The position numbers and the translations under genes were made by a program. Shown piece after piece: positions 1 to 9,595 of a DNA stretch of 12,996 bases (the first letter of the stretch is position 1; the number at the start of each line of letters is the position of its first letter). This DNA comes from UBA6921 sp031370545 (lineage in GTDB: Bacteria; Pseudomonadota; Gammaproteobacteria; SG8-11): positions 1 through 12,996 of the forward strand of contig JANMQQ010000017.1 in the NCBI GenBank assembly GCA_031370545.1. Direction: 5' to 3'. The notes under the pieces are model-generated. The model did not search any database, had not been told where the DNA came from, and saw only the letters and a list, made by a program, of their open reading frames with translations.

Positions 1-134
1 CTGTGGATGTGCGCAATGCGCAATAGGCAGCCCAAAAGGATTTTGCTTTCTTGTGGTATTGATCGTCAGCATCTTCAAGGCCGCCTGATTTGAGGTAACT
101 CGCATAATCAGCGCGTCGCGTTTGTAACCCGTAT

Positions 135-160
135 GACGGAATAGCGTAGCGTATTCCGCC
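135..160. repeat. REP-like palindrome 1
   Basis: CGGAATA at 137-143 pairs with TATTCCG at 152-158 around the 8-nt loop GCGTAGCG. One more G-C pair, 135 with 160, forms beyond a mismatch. From memory, similar elements of the type GGCGGATTACGC...GCGTAATCCGCC are scattered between genes in beta- and gammaproteobacterial genomes. Only one copy of this exact form is in the window, so calling it a repeat rests on family resemblance. Confidence 0.4.
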
Positions 161-247
161 ATTTGCTGGCTAACTTAAAAAGCGTCTTCAGTGAGAGGGA
201 AAAGCTTTCACTCGATAGTGTTGCAGGCGCCGGGGGCAGGTGTTGAC

Positions 248-273
248 GGATTACGCTGCTGCGCAGCCAATCC
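248..273. repeat. REP-like palindrome 2 (degenerate)
   Basis: GGATT at 248-252 pairs with AATCC at 269-273. Inside, GCTGC at 255-259 pairs with GCAGC at 263-267 around a 3-nt loop. The outer and inner stems are offset by one base, so there is a bulge. The GGATTACGCTG...CAATCC wording resembles the same class of intergenic palindromes as the element at 135-160, with different arms. Confidence 0.35.
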
Positions 274-513
274 ATCCTGCTTGGTAGGATTTACACCGAA
301 ACTCAGAAACCCCATCGGGCAAGCAATGGAATGTTACGACCACCGCCTGCGACACATCCTCGAAGAAAAACCCCACACCGTCTCCTCACGCATAGACACT
401 GTTGAATGCCATACAGTAGAATGGCGCCGTTTTCTGAACCTCTCGCGTCGTCATGTTTCGAACACGCTGAGGTCATCATTCGGGTTCGCATGAGGTGTTC
501 ATGACCCCACCAT

Positions 514-553
514 CGGGATGCGTCTTTCGTACACACGAGACCATCCCGTTTTT
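514..553 (+). terminator. Terminator-like hairpin before carA (possible attenuator)
   Basis: CGGGATG at 514-520 pairs with CATCCCG at 542-548. Nested inside, TCGT at 527-530 pairs with ACGA at 535-538 around ACAC. Five T residues (549-553) follow directly. The element ends 21 nt before the carA Shine-Dalgarno sequence, so it lies where a leader attenuator would. It could equally terminate incoming transcription. The outer stem is only 7 bp with a large interior loop, so strength is uncertain. Confidence 0.35.
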
Positions 554-573
554 GTATGCTCTGTATGCAAAGT

Positions 574-580
574 TAAGGAG
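574..580 (+). promoter_or_regulatory. Ribosome binding site of carA
   Basis: TAAGGAG is a near-perfect match to the anti-Shine-Dalgarno sequence. It lies 6 nt before the TTG at 587 and decides that start. Starting at the ATG at 518 would add 23 residues with no counterpart in CarA and would put this site inside the coding sequence. Confidence 0.75.
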
Positions 581-586
581 AAGGCG

Positions 587-1718
587 TTGCGCAAACCGGC
601 TCTTTTAGCGCTGGAAGACGGGAGTGTGTTCTGGGGCGAGTCCATTGGTGTGGACGGCCAGACGGTGGGCGAAGTCGTTTTCAATACTGCGATGACCGGC
701 TACCAGGAAATTCTGACCGACCCCTCGTACACCAAACAGATTGTCACGCTGACCTATCCGCACATCGGCAACACCGGCACCAACGATGAAGATGAAGAAT
801 CTCTCGGGGTGCAAGCTGCAGGTTTGGTGATTCGCGATTTGCCGCTGCTGGCCTATAACTGGCGCAAGCAGAAAAATCTTGACCAGTATTTGCGCGATAA
901 CAAAACCGTGGCGATTGCCAATATCGACACGCGTCGCCTCACGCGCATTTTGCGCGACAAGGGTTCGCAGAACGGTTGCATCATGGCGGGCGACGGGAGC
1001 ATCGACGAGCGCCGCGCGTTGGACGCAGCGCGTTCGTTCCCTGGGCTCAAGGGCATGGATCTGGCGAAGGTGGTCAGTGTCACTAAGAATTATGAATGGA
1101 CCGAGGGCAGTTGGGATTTAGAAACCGGCCACAAAAAGCCCGCCGCCGACGATTTACGGTACCACGTCGTGGCATTTGATTACGGCGTGAAGCGCAATAT
1201 CCTGCGCATGCTGGTGGATCGCGGTTGCCGCGTCACCGTGGTGCCGGCGCAAACTTCCGCCCGCGATGCGCTCGCGCTGAAACCACACGGCGTGTTCCTG
1301 TCGAATGGTCCAGGCGATCCGGAGCCATGCAGCTACGCGATCAATGCGATTCGCGATATTGTCGATACCGGCACCCCGGTATTTGGTATTTGCCTTGGGT
1401 ACCAGTTGTTGTCATTAGCCAGCGGCGCCAAAACCATTAAAATGAAATTCGGCCATCACGGTGCGAATCATCCGGTGCAAGACCTGGTGACCAAGCGGGT
1501 GATGATCACCAGCCAGAACCACGGCTTCGCGGTCGACGAAGCCACCTTGCCGAAGAATTTAATCGCGACGCATCGTTCGTTGTTCGACGGTTCGCTGCAA
1601 GGGGTGCGGCGCCTGGATCAACCGGCGTTCAGTTTTCAGGGTCATCCTGAGGCGAGTCCTGGACCGCACGATATCGGTTCGCTGTTCGATTGCTTCTTAA
1701 AAGAAATCAAGAATCACC

Positions 1719-1726
<8 letters not shown>
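587..1726 (+). CDS. carA: Carbamoyl-phosphate synthase small subunit (glutaminase)
   Basis: CarA hydrolyses glutamine and passes ammonia through a tunnel to CarB, making carbamoyl phosphate for pyrimidines and arginine in the cytoplasm. I place the start at TTG 587 because a strong Shine-Dalgarno lies 6 nt upstream and the protein then begins RKPALLALEDG, matching the family. The product is 379 residues, usual for CarA. The N-terminal CarA domain includes GEVVFNTAMTGYQEILTDPS, and the C-terminal half is a class I glutamine amidotransferase. With this start the nucleophile is Cys269 (GICLG), with His353 and Glu355 in QGHPEASPGPHD, the same numbers as in E. coli. One oddity is that the loop reads CLGYQ, with Tyr272 where I expect His. 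The stop overlaps the carB start by 8 nt, implying co-translation. Confidence 0.96.
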
Positions 1727-4936
<3,210 letters not shown>

Positions 4937-4940
<4 letters not shown>

Positions 4941-5413
4941 GCAAGGTACCGTTAACCAGCCGTGGCGCCGAAAAACTGCGTGACGAATTGCAGCAGTTAA
5001 AAAGCGTGAAGCGCCCAGCAGTGATCAAGGCGATTGCCGAAGCACGCGCGCACGGCGATTTGAAAGAAAATGCCGAATATCATGCGGCGCGCGAGCAACA
5101 GAGTTTCATCGAAGGCCGCATTAACGACATCGAAGGCAAACTGTCCAACGCCCAGGTCATCGACGTGACGTTGATGACCGCGAGCGGCAAAGTCATCTTT
5201 GGCGCGACCGTGGAATTGTCCGATGAAGATGCCGGTAAGCAAGTCACCTATCAGATCGTCGGCGAAGATGAAGCGGACATCAAAGCCAACCGGATTTCGA
5301 TCACCTCGCCAATTGCACGTGCATTGATCGGCAAGGAAGAAGGCGACTTCGCCGAAGTCAAAGCGCCGGGTGGAATAAAAAGCTACGAAATATTGGCTGT
5401 GAAGTATATTTGA
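4937..5413 (+). CDS. greA: Transcription elongation factor GreA
   Basis: GreA enters the secondary channel of backtracked RNA polymerase and stimulates cleavage of the transcript 3' end. The product is 158 residues, the family norm. The N-terminal antiparallel coiled coil spans about residues 1-75. Its tip carries the acidic pair Asp41 and Glu44 in HGDLKENAEYH. The C-terminal FKBP-like domain spans about 80-158 and contains ISITSPIARALIGKEEGD. The start ATG overlaps the carB stop as ATGA, so translation is probably coupled to carB. A carA-carB-greA arrangement is known in Pseudomonas and relatives. If the carB stop is real, ribosomes ending at codon 262 could lower greA expression through polarity; that is inference. 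Confidence 0.97.
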
Positions 5414-5417
5414 TCAC

Positions 5418-5789
5418 ATGATGCATGGACGCTCATCTCGCTGGACAGTTATCGCCACTGCGCTGCTGTTGGTTTTTGGCGCGGCAAGCTGCAAGTCGCA
5501 GCCGCGTAAAGCGGCGCGGACGCCTGAAGTGAAATCCGATGAAAAATATATGGTGCAGGAGTGCGAGCGTGCCGCGAGCGAAGCTGCCCGGCTACGTAAC
5601 GGCGCCGTGAGCGCCTACAATTCCGGTCGGGGGGATGCGGCCTTGACATTATTTGAACAGAGTCTGGATGCGTGGCGACAGATTACCAACGGCGCCTTGC
5701 ATTGCAGCCCCGATGTCACGACGCTTGCTAACGAACGCCTCGGGCAAACCATGCGCGAGCGGGATGAGATCGACCGGCGCGCGCGCTAG
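5418..5789 (+). CDS. Small putative lipoprotein, unrecognised
   Basis: The 123-residue product starts with a basic stretch (residues 1-9), then a hydrophobic segment (about 10-23) ending in GAASC. Cys25 would be the lipidated residue after signal peptidase II cleavage. The -3 position is Ala rather than the favoured Leu, so the lipobox is imperfect. The remainder is helical-looking, charged, and has a short TPR-like stretch (about residues 63-79, with AYNSGRGDAALTLFEQSL). I do not recognise a family. It starts 4 nt after the greA stop and so probably shares its transcript, although no clear Shine-Dalgarno is visible. An ordinary periplasmic-facing inner or outer membrane lipoprotein is the likely fate; function unknown. 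Confidence 0.7.
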   Translation: MMHGRSSRWTVIATALLLVFGAASCKSQPRKAARTPEVKSDEKYMVQECERAASEAARLRNGAVSAYNSGRGDAALTLFEQSLDAWRQITNGALHCSPDVTTLANERLGQTMRERDEIDRRAR

Positions 5790-5857
5790 ACCCCTTGCTC
5801 GAATTAATTTAAACGAAGTGAAAAGTTTTCCCAGGCACGCGCCGCGCGCGAAACGAG

Positions 5858-6331
5858 ATGACCATGCGCTTTGTCCAAGCTACTGAACGGGTTTTATTGA
5901 CCGCCTGGGTCGGTGGGTTGTGGGCGATTGGATATCTGGCGGCACCCGTGTTGTTTAAAGTTCTGGAAGACCGACGTATAGCGGGCGAGTTGGCCGGGCA
6001 TATGTTCAAGATTGTTGCCATCATGGGTTTGGTGTGCGGCACGGCGCTGCTGATCCTGGCGATTCAACGCCACGGCACACGCTGGTTGCGCTCATGGCGG
6101 GTATGGACGCTGGTCGCGATGATAATTCTGGTAGCGATGGGTTTGTTCGTGCTGCAACCGATGATTCAAGACGTGAAAGCGCAGGGCTTGGTCGAAGGTA
6201 GCGAGCAAGTTCGCCGCTTCGGAATGTTGCACGGCGTGTCGTCGATACTTTATTTGCTTACGAGCGTGGGCGGACTCGCGCTGGTGGCTTGCGGGCTGGT
6301 GCCGCGCGCTGCGACTTCAACGCAGGCTTAG
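5858..6331 (+). CDS. DUF4149 family integral membrane protein
   Basis: The 157-residue product has four predicted membrane segments at about residues 12-35, 46-67, 83-103 and 127-148, with short loops. The stretch RRFGMLHGVSSILYLL resembles the conserved motif I associate with DUF4149 (TMEM205-like) proteins, and a DUF4149 gene commonly lies between greA and yhbY in Betaproteobacteria. The biochemical role is unknown. The start may be ATG 5858 or ATG 5864; neither has a strong ribosome binding site (ACGAG lies just upstream of both). The preceding 68 nt contain an AT-rich patch near 5800-5813 but no box I can call a promoter. The 3' end overlaps the convergent yhbY by 74 nt. Confidence 0.85.
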   Translation: MTMRFVQATERVLLTAWVGGLWAIGYLAAPVLFKVLEDRRIAGELAGHMFKIVAIMGLVCGTALLILAIQRHGTRWLRSWRVWTLVAMIILVAMGLFVLQPMIQDVKAQGLVEGSEQVRRFGMLHGVSSILYLLTSVGGLALVACGLVPRAATSTQA

Positions 6332-6623
6332 GCTTCTGCGGTTTCTTGGTTTCCTGCGGCGCCTTGCGATACAACACCGCGATGTGCCCGATCACCTGCA
6401 CGAGCTGCGCACCCGATTGTCCGGCCACCGCTTCAATCGCCACGCGACGTGCTTCGCGATCTTCCCCAGGGACTTTGATTTTAATCAACTGGTGGTGCTC
6501 GAGTGCGATATTGAGTTCGGTAAGCACGGCTTCGGTGACACCGGCTTTGCCGATGAGCACGATGGGTTTGAGTTTGTGGGCCGCAGCGCGTAGCGCGCGG
6601 GTGTCGTTTGCCGATAAGGTCAT
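6258..6623 (-). CDS. yhbY: YhbY/CRM-domain RNA-binding protein
   Basis: The 121-residue product carries a CRM (CRS1-YhbY) domain over about residues 1-90, with LKPIVLIGKAGVTEAVL and ALEHHQLIKIKVPGEDRE followed by AQLVQVIGHIAVLYR. In E. coli YhbY binds pre-50S particles and is thought to help ribosome assembly; the same general role is inferred here. It is longer than the E. coli protein (97 residues) because of a Lys/Arg/Pro/Ala-rich tail (about 91-121), which may add non-specific RNA affinity. That tail is encoded in the segment overlapping the convergent DUF4149 gene. Start is ATG at 6623 on the minus strand. No clear Shine-Dalgarno is visible. The next gene on the plus strand begins 18 nt away, so promoters must extend into neighbouring coding sequence. 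Confidence 0.93.
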   Translation of the reverse strand: MTLSANDTRALRAAAHKLKPIVLIGKAGVTEAVLTELNIALEHHQLIKIKVPGEDREARRVAIEAVAGQSGAQLVQVIGHIAVLYRKAPQETKKPQKPKPALKSQRAAPARKPPARVRPRS

Positions 6624-6641
6624 TGGGTGTCCGTAACTCGT

Positions 6642-6929
6642 ATGAATAAAAGGGCGCGTAGTGTAACCCGGTCGGGAAAATATTTCGCGGTGGCGCCAAG
6701 CCCGTTCAATGTCGTGAAACTGGCGCTTGGCGTGATCATCATCGTCGGAGTTCTGATGGTATTGGTGACCGGCAAGCTTGCCGCGAGTCCGGCAATGCAG
6801 GTTTTACTGCTGGGCTGTTATGGTGTGATCGCCGCAGTTTGGCTGATGTTCAAAACCCGCCAGGTAGTGCAAATACAAGCGCTAACTTCCAGCGAGAAAT
6901 CATTAGTTAACAACGAACTTGAGAAGTAA
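6642..6929 (+). CDS. Small two-helix membrane protein, unrecognised
   Basis: Using ATG at 6642 the product is 95 residues. A basic N-terminus (MNKRARSVTR) precedes a strongly hydrophobic segment at about residues 25-43 (KLALGVIIIVGVLMVLV) and a second at about 52-70 (MQVLLLGCYGVIAAVWLM), then a polar tail. A GTG at 6627 in the same frame would add five residues. I do not recognise the family. The stop is 10 nt before rlmE, so it is probably the first gene of the rlmE-ftsH transcript. Positive N-terminal charge suggests an N-in, C-in hairpin in the inner membrane. Whether it works with FtsH, also an inner-membrane protein, is speculation from position. Confidence 0.7.
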   Translation: MNKRARSVTRSGKYFAVAPSPFNVVKLALGVIIIVGVLMVLVTGKLAASPAMQVLLLGCYGVIAAVWLMFKTRQVVQIQALTSSEKSLVNNELEK

Positions 6930-6939
6930 ATAATTCATC

Positions 6940-7560
6940 ATGGCGCGCACCAAAAGCAGCAGTCGCTGGTTAAAAGAACATTTCGATGACCCGTATGTGA
7001 AACGGGCACAGAAGGAAGGTTATCGTTCGCGCGCGGTCTACAAATTGCAGGAGCTCAACGAGCGCGACCGGTTTTTGAAACCGGGTTTATCGGTGGTGGA
7101 TTTAGGCGCTGCGCCCGGTGGGTGGTCGCAGTACGCCGCGAAGATTTTGGGCAAAACCGGACGCATCGTGGCGATGGATATTTTGCTGATGGAACCCATC
7201 AACGGTGTACAGATGCTGCAAGGGGATTTTAGGGAGCAGGAAGTGTTGGACCGGCTGCTCGAATTGGTCGGCGCAGACAAAGTGGACTTGATACTGTGTG
7301 ACATGGCCCCCAACATGAGTGGTACGGATGTTATTGATCATCCCCGTGCGATGTATATGGCTGAACTGGCAATTGAATTTACGCATCGGGTATTGCGTAC
7401 CGAAGGTGATCTGGTAATGAAGTTGTTTCAGGGCAGCGGAGTGGATGAATTCATGAAAGCATTACGCACCTCGTTCAACAAAGTAGTATTCCGTAAACCG
7501 AAGGCTTCACGTGCACGTTCGCCCGAATTGTATGTGCTGGCCAGAGGCTACAAGCTGTAG
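6940..7560 (+). CDS. rlmE: 23S rRNA 2'-O-ribose methyltransferase RlmE (U2552)
   Basis: RlmE (RrmJ/FtsJ) uses S-adenosylmethionine to methylate the ribose of U2552 in the A-loop of 23S rRNA, a late step of 50S assembly. The 206-residue product has the SAM-binding motif VVDLGAAPGGWSQ at residues 52-64. It keeps the K-D-K-E catalytic tetrad as Lys35, Asp121, Lys161 and Glu196, each three less than the E. coli positions (38, 124, 164, 199). Start ATG 6940 gives the normal MARTKSSSRWLKEH beginning. A GAGAAG lies rather far upstream (6921-6926), so coupling to the preceding small gene is likely. It ends in tandem stops TAG TAA. The pairing with ftsH immediately downstream is a classic heat-shock-associated neighbourhood in E. 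coli. Confidence 0.97.
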   Translation: MARTKSSSRWLKEHFDDPYVKRAQKEGYRSRAVYKLQELNERDRFLKPGLSVVDLGAAPGGWSQYAAKILGKTGRIVAMDILLMEPINGVQMLQGDFREQEVLDRLLELVGADKVDLILCDMAPNMSGTDVIDHPRAMYMAELAIEFTHRVLRTEGDLVMKLFQGSGVDEFMKALRTSFNKVVFRKPKASRARSPELYVLARGYKL

Positions 7561-7597
7561 TAAGTTTAACGCTCAATTTTTTCCTACGACTATTCTT

Positions 7598-7603
7598 GAG
7601 AGG
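7598..7603 (+). promoter_or_regulatory. Ribosome binding site of ftsH
   Basis: GAGAGG lies 8 nt before TTG 7612. It supports the TTG start, which gives MNDLAKNLILW, close to the beginnings of known FtsH proteins. No ATG occurs at a suitable place. Confidence 0.6.
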
Positions 7604-7611
7604 CGACGCCC

Positions 7612-9546
7612 TTGAACGACCTAGCGAAGAACCTCATTTTGTGGATCGTTATCGCGATTGTGCTCGTGTCGGTGTTCAACAGTTTTGGACCCCGCACCAG
7701 CAGCGCAAAACCGGTTGAATATTCCCGTTTCATGCAAGACGTCAAAAACGGAAAAGTTGACCGTGTTTTGATGGAAGGGCGTGCCATCAACGGCATCATG
7801 CAGGGCGGTGAACGTTTCACCACCTACAGCCCCGAAACCGACAACCGCTCGCTGGTCGGTGATCTGCTCAACAATAGCGTCACCATCGAAGCCAAGCCAC
7901 CGGAGCAACAAAGCTTCTTGATGCAGGTGTTCATCTCCTGGTTCCCGATGTTGCTACTCATCGGCGTGTGGGTGTTCTTCATGCGGCAGATGCAGGGCGG
8001 CGGCGGCGGACGCGGCGCCATGTCGTTCGGCAAAAGCCGCGCGCGGCTGCTGACCGAAGATCAGGTACGTGTCACCTTCGCCGATGTGGCCGGTGTCGAA
8101 GAAGCCAAAGACGAAGTCGGCGAACTGGTCGAGTTTTTGCGCGACCCCGGCAAATTCCAAAAACTGGGCGGCAAGATTCCGCGCGGCGTACTGATGGTTG
8201 GCCCGCCCGGCACCGGTAAAACATTGTTGGCCAGAGCCATTGCCGGTGAAGCCAAGGTGCCGTTCTTTACTATCTCAGGTTCGGACTTCGTGGAAATGTT
8301 CGTCGGCGTAGGTGCCTCGCGCGTGCGCGACATGTTCGAGCAAGCCAAGAAGCACGCGCCATGTATTATCTTCATCGACGAAATCGACGCGGTCGGTCGG
8401 CATCGCGGCGCGGGTTTGGGTGGCGGGCACGACGAGCGCGAGCAGACGTTAAATCAGCTGCTGGTAGAAATGGACGGCTTCGAAGGCAACGAAGGAGTGA
8501 TTGTGATTGCCGCAACCAATCGCCCCGACGTGCTTGATCCGGCGTTGCTGCGTCCGGGTCGCTTCGATCGTCAGGTCGTCGTGCCCTTGCCCGACTTGCG
8601 CGGTCGCGAGCAGATTTTGAAAGTGCATATGCGCAAAGTCCCCGCCGGTGACAACGTTAAAGCGTCGATCATCGCGCGTGGTACACCGGGGTTTTCCGGC
8701 GCTGATCTGGCGAACTTGGTGAATGAAGCCGCATTGTTCGCCGCGCGCGGGAACAAGCGCATGGTGGACATGGAAGACTTCGAGCGTGCCAAAGACAAAA
8801 TCATGATGGGTGCCGAGCGCCGTTCGATGGTGATGAACGAGCAAGAGAAACGCCTGACCGCGTACCACGAAGCGGGGCACGCGATTGTCGGTCGCACGGT
8901 GCCCGCGCATGACCCGGTGTACAAAGTGTCGATCATTCCGCGTGGCCGCGCGTTGGGCGTCACGATGTTCCTGCCGTTGGAAGATCGTTACAGCTATAGC
9001 AAGGAACGTCTGGAAAGCCAGATCTCCAGCCTGTTTGGCGGACGTATTGCCGAGGAACTGATCTTTGGTGCGCAAAATGTCACGACCGGCGCATCCAACG
9101 ACATTCAGCGCACCACCGATCTGGCGCGCAACATGGTCACCAAATGGGGTCTGTCGGAGAAGCTTGGGCCATTGACCTACAGCGAAGAAGACGGCGAAGT
9201 GTTTCTGGGACATTCGGTCACGAAACATAAAAACGTGTCCGAAGAAACCGCGCATACCATTGATGCTGAAGTACGTTTGATCATCGACCGCAATTACAAG
9301 CGGGCGAAAGAAATTCTGGTGGCCAACACCGATAAGTTGCACACCATGGCCGACGCGTTGATGAAGTATGAAACTATCGACGCCGAGCAGATCAACGACA
9401 TCATGTCGAACAAGCCGCCGCGTCCGCCGCAGGGTTGGAACGACGATCAGCCCTCGGGTGGCGAACCGGTAAAAGTAACCGAGCGCGACCCCAGCCCGTC
9501 GAGTGAAAAAGACGGCACGATTGGTGGACCGGCAGGACAACACTAA
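7612..9546 (+). CDS. ftsH: ATP-dependent zinc metalloprotease FtsH
   Basis: FtsH is a membrane-anchored hexameric AAA+ protease that degrades misfolded membrane proteins and short-lived regulators. The 644-residue product starts at TTG. Membrane segments lie at about residues 7-24 and 106-123, enclosing a periplasmic domain. In the AAA+ module are Walker A GPPGTGKT (197-204), Walker B IIFIDEIDA with Asp256-Glu257, and the second region of homology ATNRPDVLDPALLRPGRFDR. The pore motif FVGVGASRVRD is present. The peptidase site is HEAGH (His419, Glu420, His423) with the third zinc ligand, Asp497, in TGASNDIQ. The tail from about 600 is polar and Pro/Gly-rich, as usual. I looked for a sigma-32 promoter in the short gap after rlmE and found none. 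folP follows 21 nt later. Confidence 0.98.
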   Translation: MNDLAKNLILWIVIAIVLVSVFNSFGPRTSSAKPVEYSRFMQDVKNGKVDRVLMEGRAINGIMQGGERFTTYSPETDNRSLVGDLLNNSVTIEAKPPEQQSFLMQVFISWFPMLLLIGVWVFFMRQMQGGGGGRGAMSFGKSRARLLTEDQVRVTFADVAGVEEAKDEVGELVEFLRDPGKFQKLGGKIPRGVLMVGPPGTGKTLLARAIAGEAKVPFFTISGSDFVEMFVGVGASRVRDMFEQAKKHAPCIIFIDEIDAVGRHRGAGLGGGHDEREQTLNQLLVEMDGFEGNEGVIVIAATNRPDVLDPALLRPGRFDRQVVVPLPDLRGREQILKVHMRKVPAGDNVKASIIARGTPGFSGADLANLVNEAALFAARGNKRMVDMEDFERAKDKIMMGAERRSMVMNEQEKRLTAYHEAGHAIVGRTVPAHDPVYKVSIIPRGRALGVTMFLPLEDRYSYSKERLESQISSLFGGRIAEELIFGAQNVTTGASNDIQRTTDLARNMVTKWGLSEKLGPLTYSEEDGEVFLGHSVTKHKNVSEETAHTIDAEVRLIIDRNYKRAKEILVANTDKLHTMADALMKYETIDAEQINDIMSNKPPRPPQGWNDDQPSGGEPVKVTERDPSPSSEKDGTIGGPAGQH

Positions 9547-9556
9547 GGCGGTGGCG

Positions 9557-9595
9557 GCGATGGGGCCATGTCTTTGTATGACGCTGCCCCATCGC
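9557..9595 (+). promoter_or_regulatory. Perfect 10-bp hairpin enclosing the folP start codon
   Basis: GCGATGGGGC at 9557-9566 is exactly complementary to GCCCCATCGC at 9586-9595, with a 19-nt loop holding the folP ATG (9568-9570). A G-U pair (9556 with 9596) could extend it. The left arm contains the only G-rich stretch (GGGG, 9562-9565) that could act as a ribosome binding site. There is no T-run after it, so it is not a standard terminator for ftsH. A role in folP translation control is inferred. Confidence 0.5.

Larger units (their letters stand above)
1..586. other. Upstream region without a convincing gene
   Basis: I see no intact gene here. The region contains two REP-like palindromes and a terminator-like hairpin close to carA, listed separately. 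On the minus strand one frame is open from about 169 down to position 1. Its translation has protein-like composition (it includes DYASYLKSGG and KSFWAAYCALR) but no ATG, GTG or TTG start, and its upstream part runs through a palindrome, so it may be the remnant of a gene continuing off the left edge. On the plus strand 191-493 is open but crosses a palindrome and looks like a chance frame. A promoter for carA is expected between about 400 and 570, but I could not identify convincing -35 and -10 boxes. Confidence 0.6.

Noticed and set aside
191..493. 100-residue plus-strand frame upstream of carA
   Set aside because: It runs through a palindromic element, has no ribosome binding site and no recognisable domain; the translation looks like chance.
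518..586. N-terminal extension of CarA from ATG 518
   Set aside because: The added 23 residues have no family counterpart and would cover the strong Shine-Dalgarno at 574-580; TTG 587 gives E. coli-identical active-site numbering.
7547..7582. Terminator between rlmE and ftsH
   Set aside because: A 5-bp hairpin (CTACA/TGTAG) and a T6 run exist, but they are separated by about 17 nt and the stem is too short.
7561..7611. Heat-shock (sigma-32) promoter for ftsH
   Set aside because: No CTTGAA/CCCCAT pair with suitable spacing; the only CTTGAA overlaps the TTG start codon itself.
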